Of a DNA stretch of 64,000 bases, positions 41,101 to 53,100 are shown one piece after another. The notes beneath the pieces are model-generated. The model did no database searches. It was not told the DNA's origin and was given only the letters and a program-made list of their open reading frames with translations. The stretch is from Forficula auricularia (taxonomy: Eukaryota; Arthropoda; Insecta; Dermaptera; Forficulidae): NCBI GenBank assembly GCA_024734495.1, contig JALMQS010000686.1:158743-222742 (forward strand), read 5' to 3'. A program made the position numbers and the translations under genes. How positions within the stretch are numbered: the stretch's first letter is position 1; every line of letters starts with the position of its first letter.

Positions 41101-44100
41101 ATGCTTAAATTTTGATGATAAGGCCATTTTTCTAATCATTTTTAGTTTGAGGTTTAAACTGAATAGTTTCCTTATAGACTAAAGTCACTTTAGTGTAAGT
41201 GTTTGGTTATGAAAATGGGCGTAATAAAATAAAACAACGAAAAAATATGACAAAAAATTTATTTTCGACATCAAATAAAATAGACTATTAACGTACAATA
41301 TAGGTCATAAATAAAACACGTCCATTCGGAAATTAACAAAAATCTAATATAACTCAATTCACTCAACTGAGTGAATTGAATTAAAACTCTCAAACGGCAC
41401 TCAACGCAAACAAATCCGTTAACTTGAAAATGTGCAAGATCTGTCTAATACCTAAGTACCTAATTATCAAATAACAAGGTAGTTTTAGAACATAACACGT
41501 CTTGCTTTTGCAGATGCAAGCTCATTGATCATTTCATTGTGATCGATGGCTTCACATATTTTATTTTATTTTTTATTTTAGTAAATTCCAGTGTAGAAGC
41601 AAAGTGTAGAAGTTACTTCTTATATTAGTTTACTGTTTCTTCCTGTAATCAAAGTTTACAGCTTTGCTATAATTTGATTTTTAATACCTTAAATGCCGAT
41701 TTTTCTTCCAATTAGAAGTGCGTTTTTGCAAGAGTAGCGAATAGTTGAATTTGGCGCCCCTTAAATTGGGCGCCTGCGTGCGGGGCATTCGCTGCATACC
41801 CCCAGGAACGGCACTGCCTTTCTTTATAACTATTTAACTAATTCTAACTTGTAATAATTATAAGACTATATCTAATTATTATTATTATTTTAATTTTTTT
41901 TGTTTCTTTCTTTCTGTATTATCAAAATTGTAAATATAATGTTCAATCGATATAAATGATGGGCAAAATGAAACATCTGATTTCTAAGGCCAAAAGTTGT
42001 AATAAATAAATTACAATTGAAGAGGTTCTTTAGAGAATTGGAGATGGAAGAACATTGTGGAAGAGAAGAGCTCAGATGATGGGGCACACATTGAGACACG
42101 GGGGATTGTTTAGTGATATCTTGGAGGGGGAAGTGGGGAAGAGGAAAGCCCAGATTACAATATTTCGACCAAATAATCGGGGATATGGGATATGTCATTT
42201 GGAGAGGTCAAAGAGCTGCCATAGGATGGAGGCGTGTGGTTGTGTCAAACCAGTCTTAGGTCTGTGTACTCAATGATGATCGTATAAACTGCTTTACAAA
42301 AAAAAGTGGTGCATATCATTATGGAGTGAAAACGAATGCAGGACTGTCTCTTTTCAAATGAATTATGTTATACACTATATGCGTCACATAGACGTGCAAG
42401 AGTTTGCCGACGACCAGGTGAGCGTTACTCTGACTATAACATTACTGGAAGAGTGCATTTTGGAGGAGGTTCCGTGATGATGTGGGGTGGAATATCTCTG
42501 GACAGAGCTCTATGTTTTCAACAGTCCCTAAATGCAGATTTGTATGTAAGATAAATACTATAACAATATGTTATTTCATTTGCACCATTTATTGGAGAAT
42601 GGTTTATTTTTGCACGACCACGCTTTGCAAATTGTGTTCAGCAATCACAGAGAAATTGAGGTTTTACGATTGCCATCTCGTAGCTCAGACTTAAACTCAA
42701 TATGACATCTCTAGGAACTTGGGAGACGAGTGAGAAGAAGAATTAATTACCTCTTCTGATAACTTACAGGAGCTAAGAATAGCTTTAATGGAGACATGGG
42801 AGAAAATCACTCAAGTTGTAGCGAACCTAATTAGAAGTATGCCTAGAAGGCATTTAGCCAAATTTTACTAAACGAGATCTTTATTTACAGAGGCACTCTA
42901 TGATACAAACATATTTTCTCTTGAAGGAGACAATAAAAGAGTGTGTCTTCTGCTGAAATTATAAATTTTATTTATTTATAACGAGACTATAGTTTCGAGG
43001 GCTTTGCCCTCTTCATCAGTCTATTACAATGGATTCACAGGAATTAATTTATGAATGAAAGGTTAACATCTTGCATGTGGTTAGGTTTATAATTCCAGCA
43101 GAAGACACACTATTTTATTGTCTCCTTCAATATATAAAAATTCTGCTACTCTCGGCAAAAACTTTATTTTAATATTTTCTATTTTTGACCCCACAAAAAA
43201 TTTGACCCTCCTCAAACAAGCATTTCATTACAATTTTATTGGGATATTTGATTTCAAGAAAAATGAATTTATTATAATACTTGTAAATTCCAAGTTTGTA
43301 TCAATAATTTTTCTCTTCTTTTCAAGACATTTCTAAACATGAATAAGCAAAAAAAAAAAATCCAGCGAATCCATTACTCACCTGGCCCCTCTCAAGTTAA
43401 TATTTTCAAGATTGACCAAATAAATTCTATATTTAATTAATACTTGTATATATTTTTTTCAGGCCTTTCCTAAATGGAGGAAAACGTGGATTTTTTATCG
43501 TCAATACTGTGGCTCTTGCCAAACAACAAGCTGAAGCTATTCAAAGGCATTCTCCCATGAATGTAGCTGTTTTTACCGGAGATATGAATCTAGATAATTG
43601 GTCCGAAGCTGTTTGGACAGATCATTTTCGGAATAATAATGTTCTTGTTATGACATCTCAAATCTTTTTAAACTTATTCACTAAAGGATATTTACTTGCT
43701 TCTGATATCCAATTGATTATTTTTGATGAATGTCATAGGGCCGTAGAAAATCATGCAATGAGGGAAATCATGCAATATATTACTAACCAAAAACACTTGG
43801 GAACCCCACGAATTTTAGGACTCTCAGCAACCATTTTAAATGGAAATGTTAAATTATCCCAACTGGACTTTATTGTAAGCAATATTTAAACAAATGCTTT
43901 TATAATAAACAGTTCATTAATTTATTTTTCTTTTAAATACAATATTTTCTAGGTTCATAGCCTTGAAACAACTTTTACATCAACAATAGTTAGTGTAGAT
44001 CATAAAGAAGATGTGATACAATATTCAACGAAACCCATTGAAAAAATAATAACATATGATTCTTCTACACTATCTCACTTAAGTTGTGTTGAAAAACTGA

Positions 44101-47100
44101 AAGAATTAAAAGTACGATCGAAAAAAATCAGAAAAATGCTGGTTGAAGTTTACAATCATATTGAAATATTGGGATTATTCGGAGGGTCTCAGGTAATTTA
44201 TATATAATTTAATAAATAGATGATATTTTTAAATAAATTAAATACACACATAAGGGGTCATCCATTAATTTTCGTCTAGCAAATTACTGAGTTTTTACCC
44301 CCCCCCCCCTCTCGCTATACACAGGTTGTTACATTCGAGTGACCCCTCCACCCCTGTTGGAATGTCATATCCTTTGCAAATTTTAATTTAGATATAATTT
44401 TGTTTAAAACAACATTACGATTATTATTTACCACTGCTCGAAGCCCCTAAAAACTTAGTAAATTGGATATTGGATTGTATCTAACTTTCTGAGATTTGGC
44501 TTCTTTCCTTCTACTCTGTTCTTTTCACGACGGAGGGGCCATCCCATACAGGCCTTTAGGGGATGCTCCTTCTGGTGTATCTCCTTACATCAATATCATT
44601 AAAAAAAAATTTCTTATATTGAATCATTTTTTTCAAATCTAACGAATTAAAAGGGATCTAAAATAAATAAATAAATATATACTAATATGACTACAACCAA
44701 TAAAAATGTGAGAAATATAAATATCGTACCTATGTAGCATTTATGTCTAGACATTTATTTTACGCCCCTTCGTCCCCTAGCTAAACTTCAGTATCGCTAT
44801 TCGTTTTCAAACTTTTTTTTGTAATGATATTGATTCAAGAAGAAGTTGCACCAAAAAGGTAAAACTTCTTTAGTTCATGGTGGACCCTTGTATTGTGAAA
44901 AGAAGAAAAAATTCCTGAAAATGGCTCGGGCTTAAACATATCTCTGTATGCGAGTCTTGAAAGACTGAAGGTTATAATATGTAGCCTGGAAGACGGGCGT
45001 GGGAAGCGAGTTCCATTCTCTAAAAGTCTTAGGAATACCATAAACGAATTGGCTAATGCGTTTTTTCGGTTAATATCCAATTTAATCGCGGGGTGTTGAA
45101 TGTTAGAAAATTGTGTATTTCGCGCAAATGAAGCTTTCGGAAGGATTATTGATTTTATCTCATCATAACAAATGCCATGATAGTATCTATAAAAAAGGGA
45201 ATGGAAGGAGACAATTCTACGATGGACCAAGGAGTCGAGAGCATCAGTTAGGCCTATTACGCACTGTCGACTGGTCGCCGGCGACTTGGTCTACGGCGAC
45301 TGTGAATTTCTATAATTTAAATAGGTGTTCAGGTAAGACGCGACCCGCAACCAAGCGCCTAAACACTTATTTAAACTATGGAAAGTCACAGAGGCCGGCG
45401 ACCAGTCGACAGTTTTTTTTTAATGAAAGTGATTAGAGAAGGAGTTACACCAAAAAGGTCTGTCCCCTAAAGGCCTGGGTTGGCCCCTCCATCGTGAAAA
45501 GAAGAAGAAGAGGGAATTTTATGGGCTGGGCAGGGGTCGAAGGTATCTATGGTGTGGATACGGGTCTTAAACAGCTGAAGTTTATAAGTCGTGGGAAAGA
45601 TGGTGGCAGGGAGCTAGTTCCAGTCTCTGGAGGTCATAGGGATAAAAGAGTTGGCGAAAGCGCTTGTTCGATTTTTATCCAATTTGACAGCGAAGGGGTG
45701 CTGAGCGTTCGAAAACCGCGTGTTTCTCGTAAAGAGGGCGATAATTGATTTTAGCTCGATTGAACAGACACCATGATAGTATCTCTAGTACAGGGAAAGG
45801 GCAGAAACGGTTCTTCGGTGAGCCAGGGAGTCGAGTGAGTTGGTTAGAGCCGGGACTCCTATTAGTTTAATTGCTCGCTTCTGAATTGCATCCAGTGTAG
45901 CAAGAGAATGCTTGGAGGTACCCCTCCACAGATGAGAGCCATATTCGAGACAGGGACGAATTTGAGCCTTATACAGTGTAAGAAGTTGACTGGGAGTATA
46001 ATAGCGTCTAGACCTAAATAAGAGACCAAGCTTGAGCGCTGCAGCTTTAGAAGTGGTTGAGATATGATCAGGCCCTAGAGTTACGCCTAGACAGTGCGTA
46101 ATAGGCCTAAATGCTGGATCTCCTATTATTCTGATCGCTCGTTTCTGAATTGCATCCAAGGTAGCAAGGGAATATTTCGAGACTTTTCTACAAATTTCGA
46201 GCCATATTCGTGACAGAGGCGGAGACTACCAACAATAAGTTTCTTAATTCATAATTCATTACTTAAATTTCAAACTTATATTAAACTTAACTGAATACAC
46301 AACAGCTAAAACAAATGTGCAAGTTAAATTTTTTAAAAATTATTCTCAAAATAAAAAATATATTGTAAACATCCAGAAAATTATCACTACAGTATAAACG
46401 ATAATCTAATCCGAATTCCATAGTGATAATTGTAAGCACTACAAATATTAACATCTTTTTAATAATAACTACATTTTGCCTCCCTGTGCAGATGCACAAA
46501 TGCACATATTTCACAGTTCACACATGCCTAAATTAATTCTTTTCATATCTATATATATATAAAATTAAGGTTTTGTCTGTACATTGCTCCAAATCACGCC
46601 AAATTTTGGTTGCACACGTTTCAAGCAAAGTTATGAACGAAAACACCCTCATCGAAATTTTTGTCTGTCTGTATGTCTGTTTCAGTGATTTCCGCGAAAA
46701 GTTGCTCACGATTCACGTCAAAACGGCTGAAGGGATTATTATGAAATTTCATATTTCTATCAGATGTCTTCTAACTTACGTTTTTAGCTTATATAAGTTT
46801 TGATATTTTGACCCCAGAAGGGGGTTTGGGGGAGCGCACGAATGAAAATTATCAAATAACTCCTAAACTATTAACTCTACGGCAAATTTTATAATGAGCA
46901 AATTTGTAGGGGATGTGATTTCTGACAACTTTTGTTTAAAAAAATTCCCCCAAAAACCACCCAAAAAGGGGGAGGGTGAAAAATATGTAAATTCTTGCTC
47001 TTGGAGCAAACTCAACCAAATTTTGTATACATAATCTGTGGGCCTCTAGAGAGCTAGAAATGCAAAAAGTAACCACCCAAAATGGGGGGAGGGTCAAAAA

Positions 47101-50100
47101 ATGAAAATTCTTGCTCTTGGACCAAACTCAACCAAATTTTGTATACATAATCTGTGTCTAGTAGTAGAAGGCTAGAAATGCATAAACTGGGTGCGGGGAT
47201 AGGGTGGGGTGGGTTAGGGCATGGGGTGCGCGGGGTGGAATGAGGGGAGTTAGGCGGAGTAGGGGGTGCAGGGAGTGGAGCGGGGGGTCCTGGGGGGCGT
47301 AGTTGGGGGGGGGGGGCTAGGGGTTGGTGGAGTGAGCGGTTCAGGTGAGGGTCCAGTGGTGTAGTGGGGTGGGACGGGGGTGGGGGTCCGAGGGCGGGGG
47401 GAGTGGGCTGTGAGCCTGTGCGGGATGGAGTGGTGGGGGTGGGGGCGATGGTTGGGCACGGGTACATGGTGTGGGGGTGGGGGTGCTGGGTGGGTTTCGG
47501 GGGTGGTGGTGGGTGGGAGTGGGGTGTGAGGTTGGGGTTCGTGTTATTCCTCAAGTATTAGATCAGAATCAATCGCTATTTTTGATTTTAAGTCGATTCC
47601 TCTATGTCTTCAGCAAAGGTAACGGATAAGAAAACAACGCAGTTGCTATGGTTACTTATAGAATTTCCTCCCCAATTTTTAGCATTTCACAGAGAGAACA
47701 TTCATTCTTACTTAAGCAAGTTTAAATGAGCTAATATAAACCGTTCAAATGAATAAATTTTAAAGAATTTAAAAAGTACTATCTTACTCTCTAGAGTAAA
47801 GTAATTTTTTTTCTTTTTAAAAATATAATTTTACTAAAAACTTTATTTAACCTTTTTTGTGGTCCCCAAGAATATTAAATTTCATCAAAATTGGTTAAGT
47901 CATTTTCAAGATATTTAGAAAAAAACTAAAAAAGTACTGAAATAAAGTACTTCATGTTTGTGGGCCGATATGTACCAAAAACCAATCAGCGCTTCATTTT
48001 GTTAAACTAATGGTAGGTTTTCAATTTCATTTCAATCGGTGCAACGGTGTGGAAAAAATCATCATCATCATTGAGTATACAGTCCTAAGACTGGTTTGAT
48101 GCAACAATCCGCCCCCACTCGACTCTGTCCCCCGCCAGCTGTTTAACCTGTCTAAATGTCTGGCATCCCATATCCCCAATTATTTGGTTGAAATATTCTA
48201 ATCTGGTTCTTCCCCTTCCCCTTTTCTTTCCCACCTCCCCTCCAAGATATCCCTAAGCAGTCCCCCATGTCTCAGTGTGTGCCCCATCATCTGACCTCTT
48301 CTTCTTCAGACTCTTCCACAAGGTTCTTCTTTCTCCGATTCTTCCAAGAACTTCTTCATTTGTAATTTTATCCATCCATTTGATATTCATCATTCTTCTG
48401 TAGCACCACATTTCGAAAGCCTCTAATCTCTTTCTCCTCTTCTCTAATTGTCCAGGTTTCACACCCGTACATGGCTATGCTCCATACATATGTCTTCAAT
48501 AGCAACTTCCTGTTTGCTAAGCTGATTGAGGAGGAGCATAGTAGTTTTTGTTTTGTATTAAACCCCATTTTTGCTTGGGCAATTCTTGATTTAATTTCGT
48601 TTTTGCTCCTCCCATCCCATGTTATTTACTTCCTAGGTAGCGGAATTCCTTAACTCCTTCTAGGTTTTCTTGGTTAATTTGGATGCATTCCTGTCTCGTT
48701 TGTTCTTTTTTGTACATACTAGGACCTTGGTTTTATTCTTGTTTATTTTCATTTTCATTTCTTCTATTAGGATTTGGCTAATTCCATTCAAGGCGTCCTC
48801 TAATTCTTTATTGCTTCCTAGAAGGGCAATGTCATCGGCAAATCTTAACATAGCGATCTTTTGACCTTGGATTTCTATACCTGTATCAATTTTGTCTTTG
48901 AATTTTTAATCGCTTCTTCTATGTATAAGTTAAAATCATGGTGACAGCACACATCCTTGTCTTACACCTTTTTTATTTTGGCTTCTCTGTGTTCATCACC
49001 AATATTTATAATTGCCGTCTGGTTTTGATATAGATTGTAGATTAGTCTTCTCTCTGAATTTTATTCCCGCCTGTTTTAATATTTTAAACATAATTTCCCA
49101 ATTGATGTTATCGAATGCTTTTTCTAGGTCTATGAATCCGATGTAGACAGATTCTTCCCTGATAAAAGCCCTTTCTATTATTAGTCTAAGAGAGAGAATT
49201 GCTCTCGGTGCCTCTGTTTCTTCTAAAGCCTAACTGGTCTTCCCCAGATTTTCTTCAACTCTTTGTTCTATTCTTCTCGTGGCGAAATCTGCAGCAAGAA
49301 GGAAGGTTGGCTTCTTATTCAGGTCCAAGCGATTTCTACAAACCCCCACAACTGCAATACGGAAACCGTCCTACCAGGCCCGGAAATGCCTCCACCATGT
49401 CTCGGATACGGCCTCCATCTATGGTGCGGAGCCTGAAAATACCTCTTGCTACTCCTGATGCAATTCAGAAACGAGCCGTCAGGCTGATTGACGATTCTAC
49501 CCTCACCGACTCCCTCGGCTCAGCTGAAGCTCATCGAAGAAATGTCTCTTCCCTTTCCCTTTTCTGTATAGATACTATCACGGCAGGTGCTCTGGTGGGG
49601 TAAAAATCGATAATTTCCCCCAAAGCATGCTTTGCACGTAGCACGCGGTTTTGCCGACTCCCGGCACTCTCTCGCGGTCAAATTAGAAAAGTGCCGGACC
49701 ACTTCATCTCGCGAATACATATATCCCCGTGACTTCAAGGAACTGGAACTCTCTTCCAGCCTCCCTGTCTTTCCAGCACCTATAATCTTCAAACCTTCAA
49801 GAAGCCGGGTGCATGAGACACCTACGTCTACACCCTCTCACTAAAATCTACTTTCTTCTCTTCGGTAATGCGAGGGTGCTTTCGAGATCGCATAGGAGCT
49901 TTGCATCTTGGTGCACCCCTTCTTGCATTCGAGCTGCGTTAAAAAAAAAAAAAAAAAAGTAAAAAAAGAGTAAAGTACTTTAAAATTATAATTTTACTAA
50001 AAACTTCATTTAACGCCTTTTTTGTGGTCACCCAAGGATATTAAATTTCATCAAAATTGGTTAAGTCGTTTTCAAGATATTTAGAAAAAACACAAAAGTA

Positions 50101-53100
50101 CTGAACAAAGTACTCATGTTTGTGGACCGATATGTACCAAAAACTAATCAGCGCTTCCATTTTGTTAAACTAATGGTAGGTTTTCAATTTCAATTTCAAT
50201 CTGCGCGGCGGTGTGGGAAAAAAATCGTGGACCAAAAAACGATAACATCCATCCATCCATACATCCATCCATCCATCCGCACGCACTAAATGAAAAAATG
50301 GCACTTTTTGGCCTCTCGACGAGACCCCATGTAATTTTTGGAAAAACCGTCCCGTGCTAAAATTCAACTTAATTGAATACTACAATTTGTGACTTTAATT
50401 GAGTCCATGGGTTCCGTAGTCTTTACCTGAGGACCCTTTGAAGTCGCGCTTGCCTCGAGACCGATTACAATACTTTCCCCATGTTTCGCATTGGATAAAG
50501 TAAAAACTTGAAACTAATTCATCTAAAAAGATCCTTTTTGTAAAAAATGTAATTCTTACACAATTTCTACTTGTTTTTCAGGCATGCCTCGGTCAAATGA
50601 TATGTACTGACCGAATAAAGTACTTGTCGAAAAATGAGGAAGATTTATCAGATTGTCTAGCTGCATTCACGGCATTTCTTTCAACAAGAAAGTATTTAGA
50701 AAAACTAATCATCTCCAATTCAAAAATAACTCAATTAAGAACCTTTTCTTCGCCGAGAGTAAACTATTTGCTTTTTCAAATTATTATTAAATAAAAATTA
50801 ATATCCTTATTATTTAATTAATTCTTGCTTTATAGGTGTTAAAATTGGTAGATATTCTTACCCACGAATTAAACAACACAACAAATATGTGCTCTATAGT
50901 TTTTGTTAAGGAACGTTTTACAGCATTATCACTTTATAGAGTTCTCAAAGCTTTTGCTGAGGTGGACCCTAAATTGGAAAAACTTAAGGCAGATTTTATT
51001 GTCGGATTTGCTAGCAAGCATCTAGAAGTAATATTGAATTCTCTATAATAATAGCATTATATCGAATAACATGTTGTCTAGCCTCTGCCTATATAGACAA
51101 AGTCAAATATTCTTAAGATTATAGTCCTTGTCTTTTTAGCCAAGTTAGAGGGATCACAACTTACAATCGTTTAGATTTAGATCAATCATTGGGATTCACG
51201 CAACATGACTAGGATTTGGTAGGGTGTAATGTAAATATATTGTGAATATATAAATATACAGTGTTTGTAAGCGGTCACCTTATTAAAAGAAACAAATCCA
51301 CACGTTGGTGATTCTTTGGAAACCAGTCATTCAAGAATCGTCGTCATAAAAATAATGATATCTTAAAAATTGGTGACTGAAAAAATGATTGAAAGTGGAT
51401 CAGACAGCACTTGTGATTCAAAAATCCGCTACTTCTGTAAGGCAGATCAACTGTTCGAAATTCTGGAAAAGCTACATACTAGCGTCTGTGGCTTTTTTTA
51501 ATAACCACTACGCGAATTTCGTATTGTGGTCTTTTTGAGTTTCCATAACGCGTTCTGGCCATTTTTATGTGCCATAACACGAATGTGTTTTCGTTCTTTG
51601 AGCCTAACATCCTTCTATTATAAAGCGCTTATGCTGTCCGTCGCGAGCCACTCATTTAAAACCCACAAATAGTTTATGTCAAATTTATTAAAATTAAAAT
51701 TATTATTTTAAAACCCACGAATGTTCAGGGTCAAAAAATCAAGAAACCTCCTGGACAGCAAGATACCTTCTGAAGGCGGCCTTCGCAGATGGTATATAAT
51801 AAAATACAAAAGATTAAAAATTATTCTCAAAGGGATTATCTATAACGAAAGTATAATATGGTGGGTGATATTTTTGAAGATTGACTAGTAAAGAAAACAT
51901 AGATTATAAAATATTTTTGTCATATAATGAATGTAGAACTTAATAGGCATGGGATAAAATCAGATGGAGACGTGTAGTTACGTCAAACCAGGCTTAGAGC
52001 TGACAACATGTATTAATTAAGTAATATTTTAAAAATTGAGATCAAAAATACTTCAACAATAATTTTTCTATTTTATTTTTATTTCATAATTAACATATAT
52101 TTTAATGTCTTTTTCTCATCTCTTTTTAATTAGGAAAATCGTGAGTCTGAATTATTTCGAAAGTGGAACAGAGAGGCCCTTGTTAAGTTTGCTAATCATG
52201 AAACTAATGTATTAGTCTCTTCATCTGTTTTGGAAGAAGGAGTTGATGTTCCTTCTTGTAATTTGGTTGTCATGTTTGATAAACCCACGGATTATAGACA
52301 GTACGTCCAGTCTAAGGGTAGAGCTCGAAAATCCCAGAGCAAATTTTACCTATTTATTGAGGTAATGTTCATATTTTTTAGAATCATGAAATTTAATTTT
52401 ATTATAAATTATGTTTAAACAATTCAATAATATTATAAATTTTTTTTAAAGCTTGACCACCTGTAAACAAAAAACACAGCCGCTGAAATGTGGTTAGTGC
52501 AAGTGGTGCACGCCACACTCTCTTCCGATCAAAATTAATTTTTCAAAAGTCATAAAAGTTTTTAATGTAATAAAATTAATTTAAAAAATCTATTTGTGCT
52601 AACGGCCAAACAGTATAACGGAAACTTATCTGGGGAAAGAGAGTACTACAATGAAATCCCTCCTCATGGTATAGGCGATAACTTAAAATGTTGTCTGATA
52701 AGGCTCAATCCTGTTCACTCCGAATACTGACGTAGACGCCCTACCTAAAGCAATCCCTGTAGTTTTGGGTGGATCCTTGCATTGCGAAATAAAAAATAAA
52801 ATAAAATTTCAGGTGTTGTGGTACCAAGGGCGGATCCAGGAATTTTTTATGGGGGGGGGGGTGAATGTATATAAGGTGCCCGATGTAAGATCTACTTTTT
52901 ATCTCGGAAGTGTGTCGCGATCGAATTGCTGGATCCGCCCTTGTGTGGTACCTGTAGATGCGAATTTTGAGAACCTTGAGGTTTTCATTGTAGGTCGCGG
53001 GAATGACAGTGTCAGGAAGCGACTTTCAGTCTATAGAAGGCTTAAGGATAAACGAGTTGGTGAAAGCGTTTGATCGCTATGTATGAATCTAATTTAATCG

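Larger units (their letters stand above)
44812..46220 (-). mobile_element. Older LINE X fragment, split by a MITE
   Basis: The minus-strand 3' end begins at the T run about 44812. The body runs to CAGTTA at 45250 and resumes at AATGCTGGATCTCC (46109) up to about 46220. Comparison with the unsplit copy at 39220 (AGTATCAGTTAATGCAGAGT) shows the two halves are continuous. Encoded remnants: [20 protein letters not shown] and [16 protein letters not shown]. Confidence 0.82.

Noticed and set aside
47054..47554. 166-codon proline-rich open frame on the minus strand
   Set aside because: It is the reverse of the G-rich block; the composition alone keeps it free of stops.
50751..50759. CGCCGAGAG at the end of Dicer exon 4 resembles the CTCTCGGC end of the foldback family
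   Set aside because: Match of nine bases only, inside a conserved coding exon; no arms or duplication nearby.
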